Assembly (NCBI RefSeq): GCF_013404075.1
Contig: NZ_JACBJQ010000002.1
Coordinates: forward strand, 124,001-188,000
Source: Mycolicibacterium vinylchloridicum
Lineage (GTDB): Bacteria; Actinomycetota; Actinomycetes; Mycobacteriales; Mycobacteriaceae
Direction: 5' to 3'
DNA: 64,000 bases
The position numbers and the translations under genes are program-made. Under the pieces are notes generated by a model. The model saw only the letters and a list, made by a program, of their open reading frames with translations. It was not told the DNA's origin and made no database searches. Position 1 is the first letter of the stretch. Each line of letters starts with the position of its first letter. Shown piece after piece: positions 52,491 to 61,176 of the stretch.

Positions 52491-53096
52491 TCAGTTCCGG
52501 CTGACGTCGATCGGGTGGGTCGCCAGCAGCGACAGCGGGAGCGGCTGGCGGCGCAGGACCCGCGACCACAGATCTACCCGCTGCTCGACCAGAACGTCAG
52601 AAGGCAACGCGGACAACACGATCCAGTCGTCGCGTTCGATCTCGCCCTCCAACTGACCGATGGTCCAGCCCGAGTAGCCGGCGAAGATGCGCACTCCCTC
52701 GACAGCGGGGGCGATCAGATCCGGGTCGGCGTCCAGGTCCACCATCACCATCCGGCCCGCCACGTGGCGCAGCCCGGGCATGCCCTGCGGATCGGTGCCC
52801 ACCCGCAGCGTGCCCAGGCACAGCGCGGCATCTCGCTTGACCGGGCCGCCGATGAACATGGTCTTGGGCTTGGCCGCGAGCTTCGCCCACTGCGGCAACA
52901 CGTTGTAGACGGCGGTCTCGCTCGGTCGGTTGAGCACCACACCCAGCGTGCCGCCGTCGTTGTGCTCGACGACATAAATCACGCTGCGCCGAAACGTCGG
53001 CTCCAGCAGATCGGTGTTGGCCAACAGCAGGGTTCCCGGTCGCACCCGGTTCGCCGCGGGCGCGACGAAGTCTTCGGGGTCCTCGTGCTGTGACAC
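52491..53096 (-). CDS. YqgE/AlgH family protein (Rv0038-like)
   Basis: 201 residues from ATG 53096 (MSQHEDPEDF). The family pattern is clear: GTLLLANTDLLEPTFRRSVI near the start, then DGGTLGVVLNRPSE and FAGYSGWTIGQLEGEIERDDW. The YqgE/AlgH fold has unknown biochemical activity; in Pseudomonas AlgH was linked to gene regulation. It converges on the Rv0039c-like gene and is divergent from the MFS gene. Confidence 0.92.
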   Translation of the reverse strand: MSQHEDPEDFVAPAANRVRPGTLLLANTDLLEPTFRRSVIYVVEHNDGGTLGVVLNRPSETAVYNVLPQWAKLAAKPKTMFIGGPVKRDAALCLGTLRVGTDPQGMPGLRHVAGRMVMVDLDADPDLIAPAVEGVRIFAGYSGWTIGQLEGEIERDDWIVLSALPSDVLVEQRVDLWSRVLRRQPLPLSLLATHPIDVSRN

Positions 53097-53167
53097 CCCA
53101 CCATCATGGCATCACGGAGGTATTGCTGCGGTAACAGGCACGTCTGGATATTTGTACTGTTGGTCCG

Positions 53168-54448
53168 ATGGTCGACAGCCGCGCACCTGGTTCGCTATGG
53201 CGATCGGTGCGCAGCCTGCCGGAGTTTTGGCGGCTGCTGGAGCTCCGGACCGCCAGTCAGTTCGGTGACGGGCTGTTTCAGGCGGGCTTGGCCGGTGGCC
53301 TGCTGTTCAACCCCGAGCGCGCCGCCAGCCCGTGGGCGGTGGCGGCCTCATTCGCTGTGCTGTTCCTGCCGTACTCACTCGTCGGCCCGTTCGCCGGCGC
53401 GCTGCTCGACCGCTGGGACCGCCGAGCGGTGCTCGTCGTGGCCAACCTCGCGCGGCTGGTGCTGGTGATCGGGGTCGCGGTGCTGCTCGCCGTCGGGGCC
53501 ACCGATTTGACGGTGCTGTGCGGCGCCCTGATCGTCAACGGATTCAGCCGGTTCGTGACTTCCGGGCTCTCGGCGGCGCTGCCGCACGTCGTGCCGCGTC
53601 ACCAGGTCGTGACGATGAACTCGGTCGCCACCGCGACCGGAGCCACCGCCACCTTCCTCGGTGCGAATTTCATGCTGCTGCCCCGCTGGCTCTTCGGTTC
53701 CGGTGACACCGGCGCCGCGACGATCATGCTCCTGGTGGCCGTTCCCGTCGCGATCTCGTTCGTGCTGTCGTTGCGCTTTCCCCCGCATCAGTTGGGACCC
53801 GACGACACCGCACGCGCCGTGCACGGCTCGGTGTTCTACACGGTGGCCACCGGGTGGTTGTACGGCGCCCGCACCGTGTTGAACACACCGACCGTCGCGG
53901 CCACGTTGTCCGGCCTTGCCAGCCACCGCATGGTGTTCGGGATCAACACGCTGCTGGTACTGGTGATCGTGCGGCACAGCGATAGTCCGGCCGTCGGGAG
54001 CCTGGGCACCGCCGTCGTCTTCGTCGCCGCCACCGGCAGCGGCGCGTTCCTGGCCAACATCCTCGCCCCGCTGTCGATCAAGCGGTGGGGCCGTTACGCA
54101 ACCGCCAACGGCGCTCTGGTGTGCGCGGCGATCGTCCAATTGGCCGGCGCGACACTGCAGTTGGCGGTGATGATCGTGTGCGGATTCCTGGTGGGGCTGG
54201 CCGGGCAGATGGTCAAGCTGTGTGCCGACGTCGCGATGCAGATCGACGTCGACGACGCCCTGCGCGGGCACGTCTTCGCCGCGCAGGACTCGGTGTTCTG
54301 GGTGTCATTCATCGTGGCGACCATGGTGTCGGCTTTGGTGATCCCCGCCGACGGCCACTCACCGGCCCTGGCATTGGCCGGCTCGGCGATCTATCTGCTC
54401 GGGCTGGCCGCGCACGCCATGGTCGGTCGCCGCAGGCCGACCCTCTAG
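53168..54448 (+). CDS. MFS transporter (Rv0037c-like)
   Basis: 426 residues from ATG 53168. About twelve hydrophobic segments are visible, with the MFS motif A-like loop [18 protein letters not shown] between helices 2 and 3. It is a probable drug or metabolite exporter of the DHA group; the substrate is unknown. It is 71 bp from the divergent YqgE gene and 9 bp upstream of the TIGR03084 gene, so those two are cotranscribed, as in M. tuberculosis Rv0037c-Rv0036c. Confidence 0.9.
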   Translation: MVDSRAPGSLWRSVRSLPEFWRLLELRTASQFGDGLFQAGLAGGLLFNPERAASPWAVAASFAVLFLPYSLVGPFAGALLDRWDRRAVLVVANLARLVLVIGVAVLLAVGATDLTVLCGALIVNGFSRFVTSGLSAALPHVVPRHQVVTMNSVATATGATATFLGANFMLLPRWLFGSGDTGAATIMLLVAVPVAISFVLSLRFPPHQLGPDDTARAVHGSVFYTVATGWLYGARTVLNTPTVAATLSGLASHRMVFGINTLLVLVIVRHSDSPAVGSLGTAVVFVAATGSGAFLANILAPLSIKRWGRYATANGALVCAAIVQLAGATLQLAVMIVCGFLVGLAGQMVKLCADVAMQIDVDDALRGHVFAAQDSVFWVSFIVATMVSALVIPADGHSPALALAGSAIYLLGLAAHAMVGRRRPTL

Positions 54449-54457
54449 GTTCAATTC

Positions 54458-55231
54458 ATGACTGCCGCAGACCCGATCGTCGACGACCTGCGCGACGAAA
54501 GCGACGCCCTCGACGCCCTGGTCGCGCCGCTGGACCCGGCCGGCTGGGCCCGGCCCACCCCGGCGCCCGGCTGGACCATCGCCCACCAGATCGCCCACCT
54601 GATGTGGACCGACCGAGCCTCGCTGATGTCGATCACCGACGAGGCGGCCTTCGGCGAACAACTCACCGCCGCGGCCGCCGACCCGCTGGGCTTCGTCGAC
54701 AAAGCAGCCGAGGAGTTGGCGCTCACCCCGCCCGATCAGCTGCTCGCACAGTGGCGCGAGACGCGCACACACCTGCACTCCGCACTGCGCGGGGTGGCCG
54801 AAGGGCGCAAGCTGGTGTGGTTCGGGCCGCCGATGAGTGCGGCATCCATGGCGACCGCGCGGTTGATGGAGACCTGGGCGCACGGTCTCGACGTCGCCGA
54901 CGCACTCGGGGCACCGATTGCACCGTCGGCCCGGCTCAAGTCGATCGCCCATCTGGGTGTGCGCACCCGCGACTTCGCGTTCACCGTGCACGAGCTGACC
55001 CCGCCTGCCGAACCGTTCTACGTCGACCTGACCGCGCCTGACGGCAGCCACTGGACGTGGGGACCCGGCGACGCCGCCCAGCGGGTCACCGGCTCGGCAC
55101 TCGACTTCTGTTTCCTGGTCACGCAGCGACGCCCCCTTGCTGAACTCGACGTCGTCGGTACCGGCGCCGACGCCGCGAAGTGGCTGGAAATCGCTCAAGC
55201 TTTCGCCGGGCCACCCGGCCGGGGTAGATAA
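54458..55231 (+). CDS. TIGR03084 family metal-binding protein (Rv0036c-like, MDMPI/DinB fold)
   Basis: 257 residues from ATG 54458. The N-terminal four-helix DinB/mycothiol maleylpyruvate isomerase-like domain shows [14 protein letters not shown] and [14 protein letters not shown], whose histidines/aspartate would bind a divalent metal. The C-terminal half is a wHTH-like/SCP2-like domain typical of this family. Such proteins are thought to catalyse mycothiol-dependent reactions; the substrate is unknown. It ends the segment syntenic with the M. tuberculosis Rv0036c-Rv0058 block. Confidence 0.9.
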   Translation: MTAADPIVDDLRDESDALDALVAPLDPAGWARPTPAPGWTIAHQIAHLMWTDRASLMSITDEAAFGEQLTAAAADPLGFVDKAAEELALTPPDQLLAQWRETRTHLHSALRGVAEGRKLVWFGPPMSAASMATARLMETWAHGLDVADALGAPIAPSARLKSIAHLGVRTRDFAFTVHELTPPAEPFYVDLTAPDGSHWTWGPGDAAQRVTGSALDFCFLVTQRRPLAELDVVGTGADAAKWLEIAQAFAGPPGRGR

Positions 55232-55361
55232 CGCACCCCAGACATAACACCTAGATCTACTTAGTTATTTGCTATTGGTTGGCGTCGCGTGCCATTGAGC
55301 GTGTCCAACGCATTTTGACGAAGGCGGAAAAAGGTTGCCCTGGGCAGTATCATCGCCCTTC

Positions 55362-55934
55362 ATGCGCACCCGCCTCCTTGCCGCCGTCGCGGCGGGGACG
55401 GTGAGCCTCCTGGGACCGGCCGCCTGCACATCCGCCCCCGCCCCTGCCCCCGTGCCGAGTGCCGCAGCGTCGCCGACACCCAACCCGTACGGCATCGGAG
55501 CGATCGACCCTCCCACAGCACTCGAGCCGGTCCTCACGGTCACCGGCGGTAGTACGCCGCTGTCGCTGACCCTCGACACGCTCAACGCCCTTGGCAGCGC
55601 CACCGTCACCCTCGACGAACCCTTCGTCAAACGGCGGGAGACCTACAGTGGCGTTCCCCTGGCCGCCGTTCTGAGCAAGGCCGGAATTCCGGACACCGCC
55701 ACCATCGATACCGTCGGGCTCGACGACTACCACTACATCAGCACCGCCAAGCCGATGATCGAGTCGCGCGCGCTGATCGCCACCGACCGCAACGGCGCAC
55801 CGATCCCCTACGACCAGGGCGGGCCGATCCGGATCGTCTTCCCCGACGACACCCCGCTGTCGTCGGTCCTCGACGCGTGGAACTGGAGCCTCGCCTCGAT
55901 CATCGTCAAGGCGCCGGCCGGGCCCGGTTCGTGA
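55362..55934 (+). CDS. Secreted protein with molybdopterin-oxidoreductase-like fold, putative lipoprotein
   Basis: 190 residues from ATG 55362. A signal peptide (LLAAVAAGTVSLLGPAAC) ends in a weak lipobox with Pro at -3. An Ala/Pro/Ser linker follows, then a domain with LTLDTLNALGSATVTL, TYSGVPLAAVLSKAGI and YDQGGPIRIVFPDD, the pattern of sulfite-oxidase-type molybdopterin-binding folds. The usual cofactor Cys is not evident, so it may be a non-catalytic ligand binder. It overlaps the GGDEF/EAL gene by 4 bp (GTGA), suggesting it senses a signal for that protein. Confidence 0.72.
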   Translation: MRTRLLAAVAAGTVSLLGPAACTSAPAPAPVPSAAASPTPNPYGIGAIDPPTALEPVLTVTGGSTPLSLTLDTLNALGSATVTLDEPFVKRRETYSGVPLAAVLSKAGIPDTATIDTVGLDDYHYISTAKPMIESRALIATDRNGAPIPYDQGGPIRIVFPDDTPLSSVLDAWNWSLASIIVKAPAGPGS

Positions 55935-58399
55935 TCAGCGACCAGTGGCTCAGCCCGCCCAGTCCGCGGCTCACCCTCAACCGCGGTCAACAGGTCGTGG
56001 CCGGAGTCCTCGTACTGCTGCTGATGGCGTTGGTGGTGGTCGGAATCCAATCCTCGGCGCAGCAGCGCGCATTGACCGACCCCAGCGCGCGCAGCGAAGC
56101 CGTCAGCACCAACACGTTCTTCACCGTGCGCGATTCGCTCACCTATGTCGAACAAGCCCAGCAGTACCTGCTCGGCGTCGTCCCCCGGCGTGATGTACAG
56201 GTGGCCCGTGCCCTGCTCGCGCAGCGCCTCGGCGTGATCGCCGCCAACGGAATGAGCGCGGCCGACGCCACCACGCCCGAATACCGTTGGGCGCTAACCG
56301 CATTGGACAGTGTGGTCGCGGAGGCGCCATCGGGTGTGCTGCCCCCCGGCGAGCGGGCGCAGTGGACCGACGCCATCCTGCCCAAGGCCGAGGTGCTCTC
56401 CGAGGCGACCCACGCACTGGCCGCGGGCAGTCCGACCGGACTGCACCGTGTCGATCGCCTCGCCGAACAGGGGCTGCTCCGTGGCGGGGTCGTCCAGCTG
56501 ACCATGCTCATCGCCGCGCTGGTGCTCGCCGCGGCCTTGCTGTGGTGGGTCGCGGCCAACGTGGTACGCCAATATCGCACCGCCCGAAAGGCTTTCGACG
56601 AGGAGCGGGAAGCGCTGCGCAAGACCGAAGACCGCCTCGACCGGGTCTCCGCACTCGAACGCGGGCAGGCCCGCATCCTCGAGCGGATCGCCACCGCCGA
56701 TCCGGTGCCGTCGGTGCTGCGCCAGATCGTCCAGCTGGCCGCCGAAGTCTCCGGGGCTCCAGCCGTCCGCATCGCGCTGGGCCCGCGGTCTGTCGTCTAC
56801 CCGATGGGTGCGGACGTATCGGCGGCGCCCGCCTGGACCGCCGCGGTCAACGACACCGCGGACGCCGCCGGGATGCTCGAGGTGTTCGGGGATCCACAGT
56901 CCCTCGACGACCTTGCCCATACCGCCCTGGTGCGCTGCCGCGATCTGGTGACGCTGGCACTCGAGCGCGATGCCTCCGCGCGGCGGCTGTCCTACCAGGC
57001 CAGCCATGATGCGCTGACCGGGCTGGCCAACCGCAGCCTGCTGCTGACCCGGCTGTCGCAGAGCCTGCTGCTGGCCCGCCGCCGCGGCACACCGCTGGCA
57101 CTGCTGTTCTGCGACCTCGACCGCTTCAAGATGGTCAACGACTCCATCGGTCACGCCGGTGGTGACGAGTTGCTCATCGAGGCGGCGCGGCGCTTGTCAG
57201 GAACGATCAGGGACACCGACACGGTGGCCCGCCTCGGCGGCGACGAGTTCGTGGTGCTCTGCCCCGAACTGCCCGACCGGGCTCAGGCCATCGCACTGGC
57301 CGAGCGAATCCGCGCCACGCTCAGTGCGCCGTACACGATCGATGGCAAGGAGGCGTTCGTCGACGCCAGCATCGGGATCACGTTCGCCGACGAATCGACG
57401 GTGTCGGGCGCCGAGCTGATGCGCGAAGCCGACGTGGCCATGTACCGGGCGAAGCTCACCGACGGCAGCCACATCAACGTCTTCGATTCCAGTCTCGAAG
57501 CCGAGGTCGCCCAGCGCCTCGACCTCGACTCGGCGCTGCGGCACGCGGTGGAACGCGACCAGTTGCGGTTGCGTGCCCAGCCGATCGTCATGCTCGACAG
57601 CGGCATCGTGATCGGCTTCGAGATGCTGTTGCAGTGGCACCGTCCCGGACTGCCGGTGCTGTCTCCCGGTGCGTTCATTCCGCTGGCCGAAGACAACGGC
57701 ATGATCGTCGAGATCGGCCGATGGGTGCTGCGGGAGACCATCCAGACCCTGGCCCGGTGGCGGGCCGACGGCTTGGCGCTCGACCTGACGATGGCGGTCA
57801 ACGTGTCACCCCGCCAGGTGCGTGAACCCGGGTTCGCCGAGGAGGTCCTGCATCTGCTCGAAACTGCCGGGCTGCCACCGCAATCGCTGATCATCGAACT
57901 CACCGAGCACGCGCTCGTCGACCTGCGGGTGGCCCATCCCACCCTGGCCCGGCTCCGGGACGCCGGGGTGAGCGTGTCCCTCGACGACTTCGGCACCGGC
58001 TACTCGTCGCTGACCCAGCTGCGCACCCTGCCGGTCGACCAGATCAAACTCGACCGCTCGTTCGCCGCGGCTCTCGACGAAGGCGACGCCAAACAACGCG
58101 CCGTCGTGCAGTCGGTGGTGTCGTTGGCCAGCGCGCTGGCCCTCGACCTCGTCGTGGAAGGTATCGAGACGATGGCCGAACGCGACACCCTCCTGGATCT
58201 CGGGGCGCACGTGGGCCAGGGCTTCCTCTACCACCAGCCGCTGCGGTGGGAAGCCGCGCGTGAACTCCTCGAATCCGGTGGGGTTTGTATCGTTCCGGCG
58301 GTCGGCGATCACACCGGGCCGGCGTCGTCGGAAGCACCGTCACCGTCGGTGTCGACCAAGGTGACGTCCCAGCTGCCGTCGCCGTCGGTGTCGACGTAG
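55931..58399 (+). CDS. Membrane GGDEF/EAL protein (c-di-GMP turnover)
   Basis: 822 residues from GTG 55931. Two membrane helices (about 20-42 and 190-213) flank a 150-residue periplasmic sensor. A GAF-like region leads to GGDEF (RLGGDEFVV intact) at about 370-530, then an EAL domain. In the EAL, the signature is FEMLLQW in place of EALLRW, keeping the metal Glu; NVSPRQV, ELTEHAL, DDFGTGYSSL, IKLDRSF and VVEGIET are intact, so phosphodiesterase activity is plausible. The last 30 residues are low-complexity and antisense to the neighbouring gene. Confidence 0.92.
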   Translation: MISDQWLSPPSPRLTLNRGQQVVAGVLVLLLMALVVVGIQSSAQQRALTDPSARSEAVSTNTFFTVRDSLTYVEQAQQYLLGVVPRRDVQVARALLAQRLGVIAANGMSAADATTPEYRWALTALDSVVAEAPSGVLPPGERAQWTDAILPKAEVLSEATHALAAGSPTGLHRVDRLAEQGLLRGGVVQLTMLIAALVLAAALLWWVAANVVRQYRTARKAFDEEREALRKTEDRLDRVSALERGQARILERIATADPVPSVLRQIVQLAAEVSGAPAVRIALGPRSVVYPMGADVSAAPAWTAAVNDTADAAGMLEVFGDPQSLDDLAHTALVRCRDLVTLALERDASARRLSYQASHDALTGLANRSLLLTRLSQSLLLARRRGTPLALLFCDLDRFKMVNDSIGHAGGDELLIEAARRLSGTIRDTDTVARLGGDEFVVLCPELPDRAQAIALAERIRATLSAPYTIDGKEAFVDASIGITFADESTVSGAELMREADVAMYRAKLTDGSHINVFDSSLEAEVAQRLDLDSALRHAVERDQLRLRAQPIVMLDSGIVIGFEMLLQWHRPGLPVLSPGAFIPLAEDNGMIVEIGRWVLRETIQTLARWRADGLALDLTMAVNVSPRQVREPGFAEEVLHLLETAGLPPQSLIIELTEHALVDLRVAHPTLARLRDAGVSVSLDDFGTGYSSLTQLRTLPVDQIKLDRSFAAALDEGDAKQRAVVQSVVSLASALALDLVVEGIETMAERDTLLDLGAHVGQGFLYHQPLRWEAARELLESGGVCIVPAVGDHTGPASSEAPSPSVSTKVTSQLPSPSVST

Positions 58400-58824
58400 C
58401 CGGCGTCGTAGCTGCCGTCTGGAGCGGCGTGCAACGCCCGGTCGGCCAACCCATCGCGGTCGACGTCCACCAGCCGGTCGGTCCGACCGTCACCGTCGAA
58501 ATCGATTGCGCCACTTGCGGTGTGCTCGATACCGTCGAGGCCGAACCAGCGCAGCGGCCCGCCCGGGCCAGCGGGCGTCAGCGCCCAAGAGCCGGATCCG
58601 TCGTCGGTGTACAGGGCTTCGGCCGTGCCGTCGTCGTCGAGATCGAAAGCGGCATGGTCGGCCAGGCCGTCGTCGTCGAAATCGGCCAGTGCATCATCGA
58701 TGACGCCGTCCCCGTCGATGTCGAGGCGCACCCCGTCGAGCTCTCCGTCGCCGTCGATGTCCACGCTCGCGTGGCCGCTGAACATCGTCGCCGTTCCGTC
58801 GCCGGATCCCAGGCAATAATCCAT
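58309..58824 (-). CDS. DxDGDG-repeat protein (DUF6802/Rv3906c-like)
   Basis: 171 residues from ATG 58824 (MDYCLGSGDGTATMF). At least eight acidic repeats of the type DIDGDGELDG, DTDGDGSWD and DFDDDGLADH occur, as in calcium-binding thrombospondin type 3, dockerin or FG-GAP-like loops. No signal peptide is visible. It lies 7 bp after the pcnA stop, as Rv3906c does beside Rv3907c in M. tuberculosis. Its last 91 bp overlap, antisense, the end of the GGDEF/EAL gene. Calcium binding is likely from the repeats but untested. Confidence 0.82.
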   Translation of the reverse strand: MDYCLGSGDGTATMFSGHASVDIDGDGELDGVRLDIDGDGVIDDALADFDDDGLADHAAFDLDDDGTAEALYTDDGSGSWALTPAGPGGPLRWFGLDGIEHTASGAIDFDGDGRTDRLVDVDRDGLADRALHAAPDGSYDAGYVDTDGDGSWDVTLVDTDGDGASDDAGPV

Positions 58825-58831
58825 ACCCGGC

Positions 58832-60277
58832 TTAGACGTTCGGGTCGTCCTTCGCGTTCCACCAGGCGAGCAATTCGGCAACGGCCTCGTCGTGGGACAG
58901 CGGCCCGCGGTCCAGCCGCAGCTCCTTGAGGAAATTCCAGGCCTGTCCGACTTGTGGACCGGCCGGGATACCGAGCAGCCGCATGATCTCGTTGCCGTCG
59001 AGATCCGGGCGAACCCGAGCCAGGTCCTCCTTGGCGGCCAGCTCGGCGATGCGTGTCTCGAGCTGGTCGTAATTGGCCTGCAGCCGGGCCGCCCGCCGCT
59101 TGTTGCGTGTTGTGCAATCGGCGCGAACGAGCTTGTGCAGCTTGGGAAGTAGCGGTCCGGCGTCGGCGACGTAGCGCCGCACCGCCGAATCGGTCCACTT
59201 GCCGTCGCCGTATCCGTGGAACCGCAGATGCAGATACACCAGCTGCGAGACGTCGTCGACCATCTGCTTGGAGTACTTCAGTGCCCGCATCCGCTTACGG
59301 ACCATCTTGGCGCCGACCACCTCGTGGTGGTGAAAGCTCACGCCGCCGTCCGCCTCGTGGCGGCGGGTGGCGGGCTTGCCGATGTCGTGCAGCAGCGCCG
59401 CCCACCGCAGGACGAGATCCGGCTGCTCCTCCAAGGCCATGGCCTGCCGCAGCACCGTCAGGGAATGCTGGTAGACGTCCTTGTGCTGATGGTGTTCGTC
59501 GATCGCCATCTGCATGCCGCCGATCTCGGGCAGCACCACGTCACCCATACCGGTCTGCACCATCAGGTCGAGACCGGCCACCGGGTCGACACCCAGCAGC
59601 AGCTTGTCGAGCTCGACGGCCACCCGCTCGACGGTGATCCGCTCCAGTTGCGGGGCCATCTCGACGATCGCGCGGCGCACCCGGTCGGACACGTCGAACT
59701 GCAACTGAGAGACGAAACGTGCGGCGCGCAGCATCCGCAGCGGGTCGTCACCGAACGACACCTCGGGCGCGGCCGGGGTATCGAGGACGCGCTGCCGCAA
59801 CGCGGTGAGACCACCGAGCGGGTCGATGAAGTCGCCGGGGCCGTCGGCGGAGATGCGCACCGCCATCGCGTTGACGGTGAAATCGCGGCGCACCAGATCG
59901 TCCTCGAGCCGGTCGCCGTATTTCACCTGTGGGTTGCGCGACACCTGGTCGTAGCTGTCGGCGCGGAAGGTGGTGATCTCGAGGCGGTCGTTGCCCTTGC
60001 CGACGCCAATCGTGCCGAAATCGATGCCGGTGTCCCATAGCGCGTCGGCCCAGGACCGCACGATGCGCTGGACGACATCGGGCCGGGCGTCGGTGGTGAA
60101 GTCGAGGTCGGCGGTGAGCCTGCCGAGGACGGCGTCGCGCACACTGCCGCCGACGAGGTAGAGCTCGTGTCCCGCGGCAGCGAACAGGCCACCGATTCCG
60201 CGCAGCACCTCACCGTGTCGGTTGAGGGCGACGAGCGCCCGGGCGAGCAGCTCGACGTCGTGCGTGGCTTCGGACAC
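58832..60277 (-). CDS. pcnA: CCA-adding tRNA nucleotidyltransferase / poly(A) polymerase
   Basis: 481 residues from ATG 60277. The class II nucleotidyltransferase core has [11 protein letters not shown], the metal motif DLDFTTDA and [13 protein letters not shown]. The C-terminal HD domain is present ([13 protein letters not shown]), as in the actinobacterial TIGR02692 type. It adds or repairs the tRNA 3' CCA end. It is divergent from mutT4 by 95 bp. Confidence 0.95.
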   Translation of the reverse strand: MSEATHDVELLARALVALNRHGEVLRGIGGLFAAAGHELYLVGGSVRDAVLGRLTADLDFTTDARPDVVQRIVRSWADALWDTGIDFGTIGVGKGNDRLEITTFRADSYDQVSRNPQVKYGDRLEDDLVRRDFTVNAMAVRISADGPGDFIDPLGGLTALRQRVLDTPAAPEVSFGDDPLRMLRAARFVSQLQFDVSDRVRRAIVEMAPQLERITVERVAVELDKLLLGVDPVAGLDLMVQTGMGDVVLPEIGGMQMAIDEHHQHKDVYQHSLTVLRQAMALEEQPDLVLRWAALLHDIGKPATRRHEADGGVSFHHHEVVGAKMVRKRMRALKYSKQMVDDVSQLVYLHLRFHGYGDGKWTDSAVRRYVADAGPLLPKLHKLVRADCTTRNKRRAARLQANYDQLETRIAELAAKEDLARVRPDLDGNEIMRLLGIPAGPQVGQAWNFLKELRLDRGPLSHDEAVAELLAWWNAKDDPNV

Positions 60278-60372
60278 GTGGGGTGAGCCTAGTCGTCCCC
60301 GGCGGCAGACAAGCGAGCCGCTACCGGCGAGTGTGGCCGGTGGGCCATCCCGTGCCAGCTACTATCGCTTGG

Positions 60373-61176
60373 GTGTCGGACGGCGAACAGGCCAAACCAC
60401 GACGGCGCCGGGGCCGGCGCCGCGGCCGTCGCGCGGCTGGTCCGGCAAATCCCGCCGCAGCGGAGACCGCCACCACCGAAACCGCCGGCACTGCAGTCCC
60501 TCCCCCGGCCGCCAACAGCGGCAACGGCCAGCCGCGGCCGGGCAAACCCGGGCGGCCCCGATCGTCGCGGCGCGCACCGGCCCGGCTGCGTACCGTGCAC
60601 GAGACCTCCGCGGGCGGCCTCGTCATCGACGGTATCGATGGCCCGCCCGAATCTCAGGTCGCCGCATTGATCGGCCGGGTCGACCGGCGGGGCCGGATGT
60701 TGTGGTCACTGCCCAAGGGACACATCGAACAAGGTGAGACGGCGGAAGAAACCGCCATCCGCGAGGTCGCCGAGGAAACCGGTATCCGCGGTCAGGTTCT
60801 GGCCGCGCTCGGCAGCATCGACTACTGGTTCGTCACCGAGGGCCGCCGCGTGCACAAGACCGTGCACCACTACCTCATGCAGTTCTCCGGCGGTGAACTG
60901 TGCGACGAAGACGTCGAAGTCACCGAGGTGGCCTGGGTGCCCGTCGGGGAACTCGCGAAGCGGCTGGCCTACGCCGACGAACGCCGCCTCGCCGAGGTCG
61001 CCGGGGAGCTGATCCAACTGCTGCAGTCCGACGGTGTCGCCGCACTGCCGCCACTGCCGCGCACGTCACCGCGCCGCCGCCCCCAAACGCATTCGCACAC
61101 CCGCAACCGTCGTTCCGACGACGCCGGGCCGCGTCAATCCGGCCCGCGGACGAACGGCTGCGGACCGGGAACGTGA
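60373..61176 (+). CDS. mutT4: NUDIX hydrolase MutT4
   Basis: 267 residues from GTG 60373. A basic Arg-rich N-terminal tail ([16 protein letters not shown]) of about 80 residues precedes the NUDIX domain; the box GX5EX7REVXEEXGI is complete in [20 protein letters not shown]. It hydrolyses nucleoside diphosphate-linked compounds; the M. tuberculosis homologue Rv3908 was proposed to sanitise oxidised nucleotides. A Pro/Arg/His-rich C-terminal tail is unusual. It overlaps the next gene by 4 bp (GTGA). Confidence 0.92.
   Translation: MSDGEQAKPRRRRGRRRGRRAAGPANPAAAETATTETAGTAVPPPAANSGNGQPRPGKPGRPRSSRRAPARLRTVHETSAGGLVIDGIDGPPESQVAALIGRVDRRGRMLWSLPKGHIEQGETAEETAIREVAEETGIRGQVLAALGSIDYWFVTEGRRVHKTVHHYLMQFSGGELCDEDVEVTEVAWVPVGELAKRLAYADERRLAEVAGELIQLLQSDGVAALPPLPRTSPRRRPQTHSHTRNRRSDDAGPRQSGPRTNGCGPGT

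Noticed and set aside
58500..58800. Tandem DNA repeat or CRISPR-like array
   Set aside because: The periodicity comes from codons of the DxDGDG protein repeats; repeats are degenerate and there are no spacers.
60900..61172. Extended N-terminus for the Rv3909-like protein
   Set aside because: It overlaps mutT4 out of frame; a signal peptide follows directly after GTG 61173.
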